Translations under genes and position numbers: made by a program | In this document: positions 8,666-17,881 of the stretch, piece after piece | Position numbering within the stretch: position 1 is the first letter of the stretch | Layout of the letters: each line of letters opens with the position of its first letter | Assembly: GCF_003112695.1 (NCBI RefSeq) | Contig: NZ_BFBP01000002.1 | Span: forward strand, 235,573-299,572 | From: Azospira sp. I13 | GTDB lineage: Bacteria; Pseudomonadota; Gammaproteobacteria; Burkholderiales; Rhodocyclaceae | Reading direction: 5' to 3' | DNA: 64,000 nucleotides | The notes under the pieces: model-generated | Databases searched by the model: none | The model's input: the letters and a program-made list of their open reading frames with translations, nothing else | What the model was told of the DNA's origin: nothing

Positions 8666-8813
8666 ATATTCAGGGTGCCCCGGGAGGGGCGCCAAACCAG
8701 GCGACCGGCTGCGGGGATGCAGACGGAGCCGGGCCGCGATGGAAGGCAGGCTGACGCCTTGTCTTCCCCTGCCCGCTCCCGAGATCGGCCGGATCGCCCC
8801 AAGGGAGTCTTTC

Positions 8814-10991
8814 ATGCAAAACACCCGCTTGACCTCGGTTCAACCTATTGGCCCTATTAGCCCTATTGGCCCTGGCGGCCCGACCGCCCCGTTGGCTGCC
8901 CGGCCACGGCACCATCGTCTCACCACCCTGGCCTTCCTGCTGGCCGCCACCCAGGCCCAGGCCGGTGGCGTGCAAACCCTTCAGGAAGTGTCGGTCCATG
9001 CCGACCAGCACAACCTGGTCGGCATCGCCGATTCGGCCACGGAAGGCACGGTCACCGCGGAGCAGCTGGCCAACCGGCCCCTGCTGCGCCCGGCCGAAGT
9101 GCTGGAAACCGTGCCCGGCCTGGTGGTCACCCAGCACTCCGGCGACGGCAAGGCCAACCAGTATTTTCTGCGGGGCTTCAATCTGGACCATGGCAGCGAC
9201 TTCACCACCACCGTTCTGGGCATGCCGGTGAACATGGTCAGCCACGCCCACGGCCAGGGCTACATGGACCTCAATTTCCTCATGCCGGAACTGGTCAGTG
9301 GCGTGAAATACCGCAAGGGCGTCTACGCCGTGGAGGACGGGGACTTCTCTGCCACCGGCTCGGCCCGCATCGACTACCGGCGCCGGGTGGAAGGCTTCGC
9401 CGACCTGGGCATCGGGCAGAACGGCTACCGCCGCCTGCTCACCGCCGGCAGCAAGGAGTTGGGGCAGCTCACCCTGCTCGGCGCCCTGGAAGTCTCCGGC
9501 AATGACGGCCCCTGGGATCAGCCGGAGCGCCTCGGCCGGCACAATGCGGTGCTGCGCCTCTCCTCCGGCACGGCCACGGACGGCTTCGCCATTTCCGCCC
9601 TGGCCTACGAGGCCCGCTGGACGGCCACCGAACATGTGCCGGAACGGGCCATTCTCTCCGGCGAGATCCGCCGCTACGGCACCCTGCTGCCCCGGGACGG
9701 CGGCACCACCCACCGCTACAGCCTCTCCGGCGAGTGGGCGGCCACCGGCCAGCAATTCGGCGCCGATACGGCCACCAAGGCCAGCGCCTACGTCATCGAC
9801 TACGGCCTCAACCTCTTCAGCAGTCCCTCGGGCTTCATCAACGGCCCCCAGGGCGACCAGCACGAACAGGCGGACAAGCGCACCGTGCGGGGCGGCCAGG
9901 CCAGCCGCAGCTGGTTCCTCGGCCCCGCCGCCCGCAATACCGAAATCACCCTGGGGGGCCAGTTGCGCCGGGACGACATCGACAGCGTCGGCCTCTACGA
10001 CACGGTACTGCGCCAGCGGACCAACACGGTGCGCCAGGACCGCATCCGGCAAACCGCCACGGCCATCTTCGGCGAAGCCAAGACCCAGTGGCTGCCCTGG
10101 CTGCGCACCTCCCTGGGCCTGCGCCATGACCGCATCGAGGCCGAGGTGACGCCCCTGGCCGGTACTTTCAACATGAGCAATGGCGGCAAGGTCAGCGGTA
10201 GCCAGACCAGTCCCAAGCTGGGCCTGGTGCTGGGGCCGTTCGGCGCCCAAGGCAACACCGAGTACTACGCCAACTGGGGCCGGGGCTTCCACAGCAACGA
10301 CGCCCGGGGGGCCACCGGCCGCACCGACCCGAAGAGCGGCAACCCCATGGCGGCTGTGCCCCTGCTGGTGCGCACCCAGGGCAGCGAAGTGGGCTTGCGC
10401 ACCACCGTCATGCCGGGCTGGCAGAGCAGCCTTTCCCTGTGGCGCATGAATCTGGATTCGGAACTGGTGTTCATCGGCGACGAGGGCATCACCGAGCCCA
10501 AGGGGGCCTCCCGTCGCTATGGCGTGGAATGGGCCAACTACTTCGCCCTGGGGAGCGGCTGGCTGATTGATGCGGATCTGGCCTTGTCCCGGGCCCGTTT
10601 CCGGGAGCCGGTGAACGGCGGTGACCGGGTGCCCAACGCCATTCCCCTCACTGCCTCCCTGGCCTTCAGCTACGACCAGCAGGGCTCCTGGTTCGGCGGC
10701 CTGCGCCTGCGCTACCTGGGGGCCTATGCCCTGGAGGAAACGGGCACGGAGAAATCCACCGCCTTCTGGATGGCCAATCTGAAAATGGGGTATCGACTGG
10801 ATAGCAAAACCCAAGTCACGCTGGACATCCTCAACCTGTTCGACCGTCAGGCCAACGACATCGAATACTGGGGCGGTGCCTGCTCTCGCGCCGACGGCTT
10901 CGCCTGCAACGGCGGCAACGGCATCGACGGGCGCCTGGTGCACCCTCTGGAGCCCCGCACCCTGCGCCTGGGCCTGCGGATGAAGTTCTGA
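8814..10991 (+). CDS. TonB-dependent outer-membrane receptor, probably for corrinoid or cobalt
   Basis: From the ATG at 8814 (GGGAG 6 bases upstream) the protein has 725 residues: a long leader ending in a hydrophobic stretch and AQA cleavage site (about residue 50), a TonB-box-like EVSVHA start, a plug domain with VLETVPGLVVTQHSG and FLRGFNLDHGSDF, and a C-terminal beta-barrel ending LRLGLRMKF with terminal Phe. The cobalamin riboswitch just upstream suggests a cobalamin, cobinamide or cobalt substrate. The sequence does not read like classical BtuB. The n-region of the leader carries an odd Pro-Ile-Gly-Pro repeat. The start at 8739 is less likely. Confidence 0.88.
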   Translation: MQNTRLTSVQPIGPISPIGPGGPTAPLAARPRHHRLTTLAFLLAATQAQAGGVQTLQEVSVHADQHNLVGIADSATEGTVTAEQLANRPLLRPAEVLETVPGLVVTQHSGDGKANQYFLRGFNLDHGSDFTTTVLGMPVNMVSHAHGQGYMDLNFLMPELVSGVKYRKGVYAVEDGDFSATGSARIDYRRRVEGFADLGIGQNGYRRLLTAGSKELGQLTLLGALEVSGNDGPWDQPERLGRHNAVLRLSSGTATDGFAISALAYEARWTATEHVPERAILSGEIRRYGTLLPRDGGTTHRYSLSGEWAATGQQFGADTATKASAYVIDYGLNLFSSPSGFINGPQGDQHEQADKRTVRGGQASRSWFLGPAARNTEITLGGQLRRDDIDSVGLYDTVLRQRTNTVRQDRIRQTATAIFGEAKTQWLPWLRTSLGLRHDRIEAEVTPLAGTFNMSNGGKVSGSQTSPKLGLVLGPFGAQGNTEYYANWGRGFHSNDARGATGRTDPKSGNPMAAVPLLVRTQGSEVGLRTTVMPGWQSSLSLWRMNLDSELVFIGDEGITEPKGASRRYGVEWANYFALGSGWLIDADLALSRARFREPVNGGDRVPNAIPLTASLAFSYDQQGSWFGGLRLRYLGAYALEETGTEKSTAFWMANLKMGYRLDSKTQVTLDILNLFDRQANDIEYWGGACSRADGFACNGGNGIDGRLVHPLEPRTLRLGLRMKF

Positions 10992-11022
10992 GCCGGTTCC
11001 GCCGCTGCGCTTTGTAGCAAGA

Positions 11023-11053
11023 CAAAAGGGCCGCAATGCAGCCCTTTTTTTGT
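11023..11053 (+). terminator. Rho-independent terminator of the receptor gene
   Basis: An AAGGGC stem, a 9-base loop and GCCCTT are followed by a run of T, 30-60 bases after the receptor stop codon. Confidence 0.85.
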
Positions 11054-11069
11054 GCCCCCACCTTTCCAC

Positions 11070-11092
11070 TCATCCACAATTCCTGTGGATAA
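11070..11092. other. Inverted pair of DnaA-box-like 9-mers
   Basis: TCATCCACA (11070-11078, one mismatch to the DnaA box) and TGTGGATAA (11084-11092, a perfect box on the other strand) face each other over 5 bases in the gap between the receptor and the next gene. No dnaA, dnaN or gidA is nearby, so this is not an ordinary oriC in view. 11093-11189 also holds a CTTGGGG/CCCCAAG hairpin and no gene. Confidence 0.45.
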
Positions 11093-11189
11093 CCCTGTGG
11101 GGGGCTTGGGGACACACCCCCCAAGGCCGCATCAGCACTGGGTTTACCTTGCACTGCCGCAAAAAAAGGCAGGCCAGCCGATGGGCACG

Positions 11190-11783
11190 TCAGGCCGAAG
11201 CGCGCAAGACCCCGGGGAAAAAATATTCGGGCCCGTGGGGCGTCAGCACCAGATGGAAGCGCAGGCTGCCGGCGCTGTTGGCCTGCTCCGCCAGAAGGGC
11301 CTTCTGGGCCTTCGGATCGCTGGCCAGAGCCTGGTACTGCTCGGTGAATTCCTGTTGCTTGTCTGCCGTCTGCACGGTTTCCGCGGCGGCGGCCAGGGAG
11401 GTGAAGCGCCGGGTCAGTTCGGCATCGTTGGCGAAGAGGCGCTCGATCTGGATGCGGTCGGGCTGGTTGTTCACCACCGTCACCTGACCATCGGAGCCCA
11501 CGGCCAGCATGGGTTCCGGCGAGGTGCGGATGCCTTCGTCGCGGAATTTCTTGCCGACCTCGGCGGCAAAACTCGCCACTTCGGAAGACATCCACTGCCG
11601 TGCTGCCTCCACCTGGCCGCCGTCTACCGGGCGGCTATCCAGAGTGCCGCCCGAGATCCGGCCCAGTACCGAGGCAAGGCTCGGCAAGGCCTGTTGGGAC
11701 GCCGATTCCGGCGTATTCCCCGCCCGGGCCTGGGCCTGGTAGGCCGCCTGGGGCAGGGCGAGCGAGGTGCCGCTCACGAACAT
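11190..11783 (-). CDS. Hypothetical protein, 197 residues
   Basis: I do not recognise the family. The open frame begins MFVSGTSLALPQAAYQAQA, has Ala/Gln-rich helical stretches and ends LVLTPHGPEYFFPGVLRASA. There is no clear signal peptide or membrane span, and a single domain is not evident. The ATG lies only a few bases beyond the T-run of the terminator that ends the upstream ligase gene on the same strand, so either the gene has its own promoter inside that terminator region or translation starts further in. No SD sequence is evident before the ATG. Confidence 0.55.
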   Translation of the reverse strand: MFVSGTSLALPQAAYQAQARAGNTPESASQQALPSLASVLGRISGGTLDSRPVDGGQVEAARQWMSSEVASFAAEVGKKFRDEGIRTSPEPMLAVGSDGQVTVVNNQPDRIQIERLFANDAELTRRFTSLAAAAETVQTADKQQEFTEQYQALASDPKAQKALLAEQANSAGSLRFHLVLTPHGPEYFFPGVLRASA

Positions 11784-11785
11784 GA

Positions 11786-11820
11786 AAAAGCCTCCGCTGA
11801 AATTCTTTACGGAGGCTTAT
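11786..11820 (-). terminator. Terminator of the acyl-CoA ligase gene
   Basis: On the minus strand AAGCCTCCG, a 13-base loop and CGGAGGCTT are followed by TTT, about 50 bases after the ligase stop. The hairpin abuts the start codon of the next minus-strand frame. Confidence 0.8.
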
Positions 11821-11866
11821 TGCAAAAGGGATGCCAGGCTGGCGCCCGGCTCCCGGGGCTAGAGGA

Positions 11867-13534
11867 TCAGGCGGCTTCCTTCAAGGCCCGGCGCAGGATC
11901 TTGCCCACATTGGTCTTCGGCAGTTCGTCGCGGAATTCCACCAGGTGGGGCACCTTGTAGCCGGTGAGGTTTTCCTTGCAGTGGGCAATGATGGCTTCCT
12001 TGGTGACGGACTTGTCCTTCACCACCACGAAGACCTTCACCGCTTCGCCGGAACGCTCGTCGGGCACGCCTACGGCCGCCACTTCCACCACGGCGGGGTG
12101 CATGGCCACCACGGCCTCCACCTCGTTGGGATAGACGTTGAAGCCGGAGACCAGAATCATGTCCTTCTTGCGGTCCACGATGCGCACGAAGCCTTTTTCG
12201 TCCATCACCCCCACGTCGCCGGTACGCAGGAAGCCGTCGCCGTAGAAGACCATCTGGGTTTCCTCCGGCCGCTGCCAGTAGCCCTTCATCACCTGGGGCC
12301 CACGGATGCAGATTTCCCCCGCCTGGCCAATGGAGAGGTCGTTGCCCTGGTCATCGCGGATGGCGATTTCGGTGGAGGAGATGGGCAGGCCGATGGCACC
12401 GTTGAATTCAGGCAGGTCCAGGGGATTGATGGTGGCCGCCGGCGAGGTTTCGGTGAGGCCGTAGGCTTCGATGAGGGGCTTGCCGGTGACCTGCTTCCAC
12501 TTCTGGGCCACTGCCTTCTGCACCGCCATGCCGCCCCCCAGGGCTGCGCGCAGGGCAGAGAAATCCACCTTGGCGAAATCCGGGTTGTTGAGTAGGGCGT
12601 TGAACAGGGTATTGACCCCAGTGATAACGGTGAACTTGTACTGCCCCAGTTCCTTGACGAAGCCGGGAATGTCCCGGGGATTGGTGATCAGCACGTTGGT
12701 GGCGCCGATCTTGAGGAAGGTCAGGCAGTTCGCCGTCAGGGAGAAGATGTGGTACAGCGGCAGGGCGGTGATAATGAGCTGCTGGTCCTTGTGTAGGAAG
12801 GGCTCGATCCAGGCGTGGGCCTGCTGCAGGTTGGCGATGATGTTGCGGTGGAGCAGCATGGCCCCCTTAGCCACGCCGGTGGTGCCGCCGGTGTATTGCA
12901 GGTAGGCGATGTCATCGTGGCCGATGTGCACCGGGCGTAGCGCCACCCCCTTACCCCGGGCCATGGCGGCCTTGAATTTTTCGTGGCCGGGCAGGCTCCA
13001 GGCCGGCACCATTTTCTTGACGTTGCGCACGACGAAATTGACCACGGTACCCTTGGCCAGGCCCAGCATGTCCCCCAGGGAGGTGACCACCACGTGCTTC
13101 AGTTGCGGCAACTGGGGCATGGCCTGCTGCAGGGTCTGGGCGAAGTTCTCGACGATGACGATGGCCTCGGCCCCGGCATCCTTCAGCTGGTGCTCCAGTT
13201 CCCGGTGGGTGTAGAGGGGATTGCAATTCACCACCACATAGCCGGCCCGCAGGGCGCCGAACATGCACACCGGGTATTGCAGCAGGTTGGGCATCATCAG
13301 GGCGACGCGGGCCCCCTGGGGCAGCTTCAGCGCCCCTTGCAGATAGGCGGCGAAATCCCGGGAAAGGCGGTCCAGCTCGCCATAGGTGATGCCGACCCCC
13401 ATGTTGATGTAGGCCACCCGCTCCCGATACTGGGCACAGCTCTGCTCGAAGAGTTGCCCCAGGGACTGGAATTCATCGACGTTGATGAATTCCGGCACGT
13501 CCTGCGGATAGCTCCGCAGCCAGATCTTTTCCAT
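11867..13534 (-). CDS. fadD: Long-chain fatty acid-CoA ligase
   Basis: Protein of 555 residues with the AMP-forming synthetase motifs in order: YTGGTTGVAKGAM (P-loop-like, near residue 220), YGLTETSPA, GDGFLRTGDVGVMDEKG and a C-terminal NVGKILRR with the expected catalytic lysine. It activates fatty acids to acyl-CoA at the inner face of the membrane for beta-oxidation or phospholipid use. The ATG has GGAGGAG 7 bases upstream. A PsrA/FadR-type operator lies in its 5' region. Length and motifs fit FadD; chain-length preference cannot be read. Confidence 0.92.
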   Translation of the reverse strand: MEKIWLRSYPQDVPEFINVDEFQSLGQLFEQSCAQYRERVAYINMGVGITYGELDRLSRDFAAYLQGALKLPQGARVALMMPNLLQYPVCMFGALRAGYVVVNCNPLYTHRELEHQLKDAGAEAIVIVENFAQTLQQAMPQLPQLKHVVVTSLGDMLGLAKGTVVNFVVRNVKKMVPAWSLPGHEKFKAAMARGKGVALRPVHIGHDDIAYLQYTGGTTGVAKGAMLLHRNIIANLQQAHAWIEPFLHKDQQLIITALPLYHIFSLTANCLTFLKIGATNVLITNPRDIPGFVKELGQYKFTVITGVNTLFNALLNNPDFAKVDFSALRAALGGGMAVQKAVAQKWKQVTGKPLIEAYGLTETSPAATINPLDLPEFNGAIGLPISSTEIAIRDDQGNDLSIGQAGEICIRGPQVMKGYWQRPEETQMVFYGDGFLRTGDVGVMDEKGFVRIVDRKKDMILVSGFNVYPNEVEAVVAMHPAVVEVAAVGVPDERSGEAVKVFVVVKDKSVTKEAIIAHCKENLTGYKVPHLVEFRDELPKTNVGKILRRALKEAA

Positions 13535-13591
13535 TTCGAGTCTCCTCCTATGGCTTGGGCCAAGGGTATTTTTATCGGTTTATGCGAACGG

Positions 13592-13609
13592 TTCAAACGA
13601 CCGTTTGAA
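13592..13609 (-). promoter_or_regulatory. PsrA-type operator upstream of fadD
   Basis: A perfect 8-base inverted repeat with 2-base spacer, TTCAAACG-AC-CGTTTGAA, sits 58-75 bases before the fadD start. It contains CAAAC-N4-GTTTG, the pattern recognised by the TetR-family fatty-acid regulator PsrA. Repression released by long-chain acyl compounds is the natural inference; the regulator itself is not in the window. Confidence 0.7.
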
Positions 13610-13778
13610 TTCATTGTAACCCGACTTTGGCGCCCTTGGTAGAGGGACAGGGTTTCCCCTCAGGAAGTGCCCGGAAGTTGCCAACAAGCCGCCAAAACCC
13701 TGGTCATCACAGGGTTTTCAAAAGGAGTCAGCAAGGGCTGGCGCCTGACCGGGCAGGCTGTCGCGGCCGGTAAACGCA

Positions 13779-13813
13779 CACTGCCCGCCGGCGTTTCCGC
13801 GCGGCGGGCAGTG
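13779..13813 (-). terminator. Strong GC hairpin after the CBS-domain gene
   Basis: CACTGCCCGCCG and CGGCGGGCAGTG form a perfect 12-bp stem over an 11-base loop, 27 bases beyond the CBS gene stop. There is no T-run, so it may be a pause site, transcript 3' end stabiliser or Rho-dependent end. 13620-13778 shows nothing else. Confidence 0.5.
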
Positions 13814-13839
13814 GTGTCGGCATCAGCAGCCGGCCAGGG

Positions 13840-14289
13840 TCAGGCGGTGCCTTCCTCGTCCGGCCAGTTCTTGATGTAGTTCTTGAGCATCTTGTTCTCG
13901 AAGTTCTGCTCTTCCAGCACGGACTTGGCCACGTCCAGGAAGGAGAGCACGCCCATCAGGGTGGTGCCGTCCATTACCGGGACATAACGCTGGTGGTGGT
14001 CGATGAGCAGATGGCGCAGCTCATTGGTTTCCATGTCCGGCGTGGCAACGATGGGCGCCTTGAGCATCACGTCTTCCACCTTCACCCCGTCCAGCTTGCC
14101 CTGCACCTTGTGCACGGCCTTGAGGACCTCGCGGAAGGTGAGCATGCCCACCATCTTGCCGCCCCCCATCACCACCAGGGAGCCTACGTCGTTCTCGGCC
14201 ATGGTGGCCACGGCGTTGTCCAGGGTCTGATGGGGCATGGTGGTGAAAAGCACCGTGCCCTTGATCGCCAGAATGTCCCGCACATGCAT
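13840..14289 (-). CDS. CBS-pair domain protein
   Basis: Protein of 149 residues made of two CBS motifs: residues ~1-65 (TLDNAVATMAENDVGSLVVM, KMVGMLTFREVLKAV) and ~72-130 (PIVATPDMETNELRHLLIDH, TLMGVLSFLDVAKSV). Stand-alone CBS pairs bind adenine nucleotides and usually modulate another protein. No partner is encoded adjacent in an operon; it is transcribed alone. A short charged tail follows (KNWPDEEGTA). Confidence 0.88.
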   Translation of the reverse strand: MHVRDILAIKGTVLFTTMPHQTLDNAVATMAENDVGSLVVMGGGKMVGMLTFREVLKAVHKVQGKLDGVKVEDVMLKAPIVATPDMETNELRHLLIDHHQRYVPVMDGTTLMGVLSFLDVAKSVLEEQNFENKMLKNYIKNWPDEEGTA

Positions 14290-14455
14290 GTTCGTTCCCC
14301 TCGTCGCAGTTTCGCTGATTGTTCGCTTATAGATTTCCGGCCCCCGGGGAGGGCCCCGGAATCGGCAGGGTTCTGCTCAGTCCGTGGATGGTAGTGCATC
14401 CCCCGCCCAAGGGAAAGTGGCGTTTACCCCAAACGGCCCCGGATTTCCGGGCAAG

Positions 14456-17400
14456 TCAGGGCAGATCCGTCAGGTTTTCCTCGACCTCCCGCAGTTCGCC
14501 GTCGCCGAACAGCAGGGCGGCGCGCACCGGCCGCGGCGCATAAAGGGGCGTCAGCAGCTCCCGGTACTCCGCCACCTGCCGCCGGTATTCGGCCAGGCGC
14601 TTGGTGTCGGCACCAGAGCTTTTGTAATCCACCACCCACACCGCCTCCGGCGTTTCCACCAGACGATCCACCCGCTTCACCCGGCCCTCGCCATCACAGA
14701 TTTCCGCCTCGTTGCGGGCAGGCAGGGCAGGATCGAGAAGGAAGGCCAGGGAAGGCATCGCCATCAGCCGCTCGGCGACCCGCACTGCTTCTGCAGCGCC
14801 AGCCTCCGTGGCCGTGGCCCCGCCAGCCCGGCGCCACCAGTCGGGCTCCAGAGGCAGGCCCGCTGTCAGCCGTTCGAGACAGCCATGCAGGAGGATGCCA
14901 TGGAGGGCATCGTCCCCCGGCCCCAGGCGGCGCTCGCCGATGGGCGGGAGCTCGGGCAATTCAGAAAAGAGATCGGCAGCCGGCGCCCCAGGCAGGAGGC
15001 AGGGCGACGGATCAGAGGCTGCGGCATTTTCAATCACCGCCTGGCCGACATGTCCTCCGACCACCAGATCACCGTAAGCAGGCGACATGCCAGCCTCCAC
15101 CGGCCCGGCCAGCTTCTCCAGAGCCCGCAACAGGCGCTGATAGGGGCTGTTCTCCGGCGACTCGCCCCCGGTGCGGCCGCCCTTGGGGGCGCTGCCGCTG
15201 GCGACGAACATCTGCTTGGCCCGGGTGATGGCCACATAGAGCAGATTCAGTTCCTCCCGCTCGGCCAGGGCGGCTTCGCCGGCAAACAGCGGTTCCCGGG
15301 CGGCGCCCCGCTCGTCCTTGCGGCCGTAGAGGGAAAGATGGGTGGGCCGCTCCGCCTCCGGCGGCCAATCCACCAGCAGGTTCCAGGCATCGGCCTGGCC
15401 ACCGGCGCCGGTGTTGGCATCAAGCAGCCAGACCAGCGGCGCCTCCAGGCCCTTGGCGGCGTGGATGGTGAGGATGCGCACCCGGCCCTGGTCGTCGTCG
15501 CCGCCTTGGCCATCACTCGCTTCGACGATGCCTTCGTCCGGCGCTTCATCGGGGTCGGCTTCCCGCAGGCGGGTCAGTTCGTCGAGGAAGCGGGGCAGGC
15601 TGGGATAGCGGCCACCATCCAGGTCCAGGGCCAGTTGCAGCAGGGCCAGGAGATTGGCTTCCACCCCGGGCCACAGGGCCTCGGGCACCGCCTCCCGGTA
15701 ACGGGCCAGGACTTCCCCTTCGTGGAAGACCCGGTCCAGCAGATCGTGGCCCGGCAGCACGTCGGCCGCCGCCAGCCAGCCGGCCAGGAGGCCATGGGCC
15801 CGGGCCAGGCGCGGCGGCGCCTCGCCCCGCATCGCCAGGCCCGTCAGACGCTCCCACCAGGAACCGGGCCCCAGGGTAGCCAGTATCAACAGGTCCGCTT
15901 CGTCCACGGCACAAATGGGGCTGCGCAGCACCTGCACCAGGGCCAGGTCGGCGGCGGGAAGCACCAGGAACTCCAGCAGGGCGGCCAGGTCCCGGGCTTC
16001 CAGGGTGTGCAGTAGCCCCCCGCGGGAGGCCGCCAGGTAGGGAATGCCGGCGGCCTTGAGGGCCCGCTCGTAGGCGGCCAACTGGGTGCGCTTGCGCACC
16101 AGCAGCATGACGTCGCCCCAGCGCAGGGGGCGCTCCCCCCCACCATCCCGCACCGGCAGGGTGGCCTTGAGCTCCAGCAGGCGGGCGGCGAGCCGGGCGG
16201 CCTCTTCCTCCCGTCGCGGATCGCCGGCGGTGGCAGCCGGGGTGGTCAGGGGATTACGCAGGCCGGCAAGGTCGTTTTGGGCGGCGGCTTCGCCGCCTTC
16301 CCCTTCCGCCGCCTCCCCCTCTTCGGCGAGATTGACCAGGGGCAGCAGTTCCACCCGCCCCGGCAGGCCGGCGGCCAGGGAATCCTGGGGGCGGAAGCCC
16401 GTAAAGGCCGGCTCGGCGCCGAACAGGGCATTGACCACTTCGACCACCGCCGGGGCGTTGCGCCGGGTGGCGTCCTGGGCCAGGCGGCGGGCAGAAAAGT
16501 TGGCTTCGAGAAAATCCGCCGCCGTGGCGAAGAGCCGGGGCTCGGCCTGACGAAAACGGTAGATGGATTGCTTCGGGTCCCCCACCAGGAACAGGCGGGG
16601 CGGCTCCAGGCCATCCCCCGGGCGGTAGGCATCCAGCCAGGCGAGGAGGATCTGCCACTGCAGGGGGTTGGTGTCCTGGAACTCGTCCAGCAGGATGTGC
16701 TTGTAGCGGGCGTCCAGCCGGGCCTGCAGGAAGGCGGCGTGGGAATCGTCCCGCAGCAGTTGCAGCACCTGCCATTCGGCGTCGACAAAATCAATGAGGC
16801 GGCGGGCCTGCTTGTGCTTTTCCAGGCGTTCGAGAAAAGCAGCGCCCAGGCTCAGGCCATGACGGTTGAAGGCAAGGATCTGCTCGGCACGCAACACCTC
16901 ACGGGTGGCCAGGATGGATTCTCCCAGGCGTTGGTGTAGGGCCAGGAAGCGGGCCGCGCCGTCACTGCCGAAACGCTTGTCCAGAGCACCGCTCGGCTTG
17001 CGCGCCCGCAGGGTGCCACTCTGGGTCAGGAGCACGCCACCCAGGGCCTCGAAGGCAGCCTCGGGCGCCACCCCTGGTTGCAGGGCACCGCGCAGGGGGA
17101 CCACCAGGGCCTGGTCGGTCTTGGTGTCGCTTTGCTCGAGAAAACCCAGGTACGCATGGAAATCCGCCTCCCAGTCGGCCACGAAGAAGGCCGCCAGGCC
17201 CTCTCCTGGTTCGCCAACCCCCAGGAGGGTCTGCAGTTCCTCAAGGGCATGGGCCACGCCATCCGGGCGGCCACCGGTGTAGCTGAGCCACTCGGCCCGC
17301 CGCCCCACCAGGCGCATCAGCAGGCCCCGGGTGCCATCCAGACCAGCGATTTGCAGGAGGGCGGTGAAGTGGCCGGCCAGCTCGCCTTCAGGGTCGGCCT

Positions 17401-17881
17401 GAAGTTCGGCAGCAAAGCTCTGCCACAGTTCTTCCAGCAGGCGGCCGCTGGATTCCACCAGACTGCTGCCGGCCAGGCCGGAGGCCAGGGGTGCGGCGGC
17501 CACCAGCTGTAGGAACCAGCCGTGGAAGGTGTGTACGGAAAGGGGCGGCTGGGCATCGGCCACCCGTTCGTAAAGGCCCCGGGCCCGGCGCAGCAGGGCC
17601 GCATCCGCCGTCATGCCGCGCTCGGCAAGGAACTGGACGGCCTCGGCTTCAGGCATGGCCGCCAGATCCCGCAGCCAGCCCATGACGCGCTCCTCGATTT
17701 CCCGGGCCGCCTTGCGGGTAAAGGTGATGGCCAGGATGTCGCCGGGGGCGGCACCTTCCAGCAGCAGGCGGACGATGCGGGAGGCCAGCAGCCAGGTCTT
17801 GCCGCTGCCGGCGCAGGCTTCAACCACCACCGAGCGGTGGGGGTCCAGGGCATCCAGAACCAGTTGGCGGGGATCAGTCAT
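14456..17881 (-). CDS. addA: AddA-type ATP-dependent helicase-nuclease subunit
   Basis: From the ATG at 17881 the protein has 1141 residues. It carries Walker A ACAGSGKTWLLASR, Walker B LLDEFQDTNPLQWQ, helicase motif GDPKQSIYRFRQAEP, motif V region LTIHAAKGLEAPLVWLLDA and a C-terminal RecB-family nuclease with VVDYKSSG followed by QVAEYRELL. With the overlapping upstream gene it forms an AddAB-type enzyme that resects double-strand breaks and degrades linear DNA. The start overlaps the upstream stop as ATGACTGA, so subunits are translationally coupled. A start 16 codons upstream is possible but lies inside the partner gene. Confidence 0.9.
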   Translation of the reverse strand: MTDPRQLVLDALDPHRSVVVEACAGSGKTWLLASRIVRLLLEGAAPGDILAITFTRKAAREIEERVMGWLRDLAAMPEAEAVQFLAERGMTADAALLRRARGLYERVADAQPPLSVHTFHGWFLQLVAAAPLASGLAGSSLVESSGRLLEELWQSFAAELQADPEGELAGHFTALLQIAGLDGTRGLLMRLVGRRAEWLSYTGGRPDGVAHALEELQTLLGVGEPGEGLAAFFVADWEADFHAYLGFLEQSDTKTDQALVVPLRGALQPGVAPEAAFEALGGVLLTQSGTLRARKPSGALDKRFGSDGAARFLALHQRLGESILATREVLRAEQILAFNRHGLSLGAAFLERLEKHKQARRLIDFVDAEWQVLQLLRDDSHAAFLQARLDARYKHILLDEFQDTNPLQWQILLAWLDAYRPGDGLEPPRLFLVGDPKQSIYRFRQAEPRLFATAADFLEANFSARRLAQDATRRNAPAVVEVVNALFGAEPAFTGFRPQDSLAAGLPGRVELLPLVNLAEEGEAAEGEGGEAAAQNDLAGLRNPLTTPAATAGDPRREEEAARLAARLLELKATLPVRDGGGERPLRWGDVMLLVRKRTQLAAYERALKAAGIPYLAASRGGLLHTLEARDLAALLEFLVLPAADLALVQVLRSPICAVDEADLLILATLGPGSWWERLTGLAMRGEAPPRLARAHGLLAGWLAAADVLPGHDLLDRVFHEGEVLARYREAVPEALWPGVEANLLALLQLALDLDGGRYPSLPRFLDELTRLREADPDEAPDEGIVEASDGQGGDDDQGRVRILTIHAAKGLEAPLVWLLDANTGAGGQADAWNLLVDWPPEAERPTHLSLYGRKDERGAAREPLFAGEAALAEREELNLLYVAITRAKQMFVASGSAPKGGRTGGESPENSPYQRLLRALEKLAGPVEAGMSPAYGDLVVGGHVGQAVIENAAASDPSPCLLPGAPAADLFSELPELPPIGERRLGPGDDALHGILLHGCLERLTAGLPLEPDWWRRAGGATATEAGAAEAVRVAERLMAMPSLAFLLDPALPARNEAEICDGEGRVKRVDRLVETPEAVWVVDYKSSGADTKRLAEYRRQVAEYRELLTPLYAPRPVRAALLFGDGELREVEENLTDLP

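Noticed and set aside
8670..11069. Minus-strand open frame of 799 codons across the TonB receptor
   Set aside because: The plus strand encodes a complete receptor with signal peptide and terminal Phe; the reverse frame is low-complexity and also crosses the terminator.
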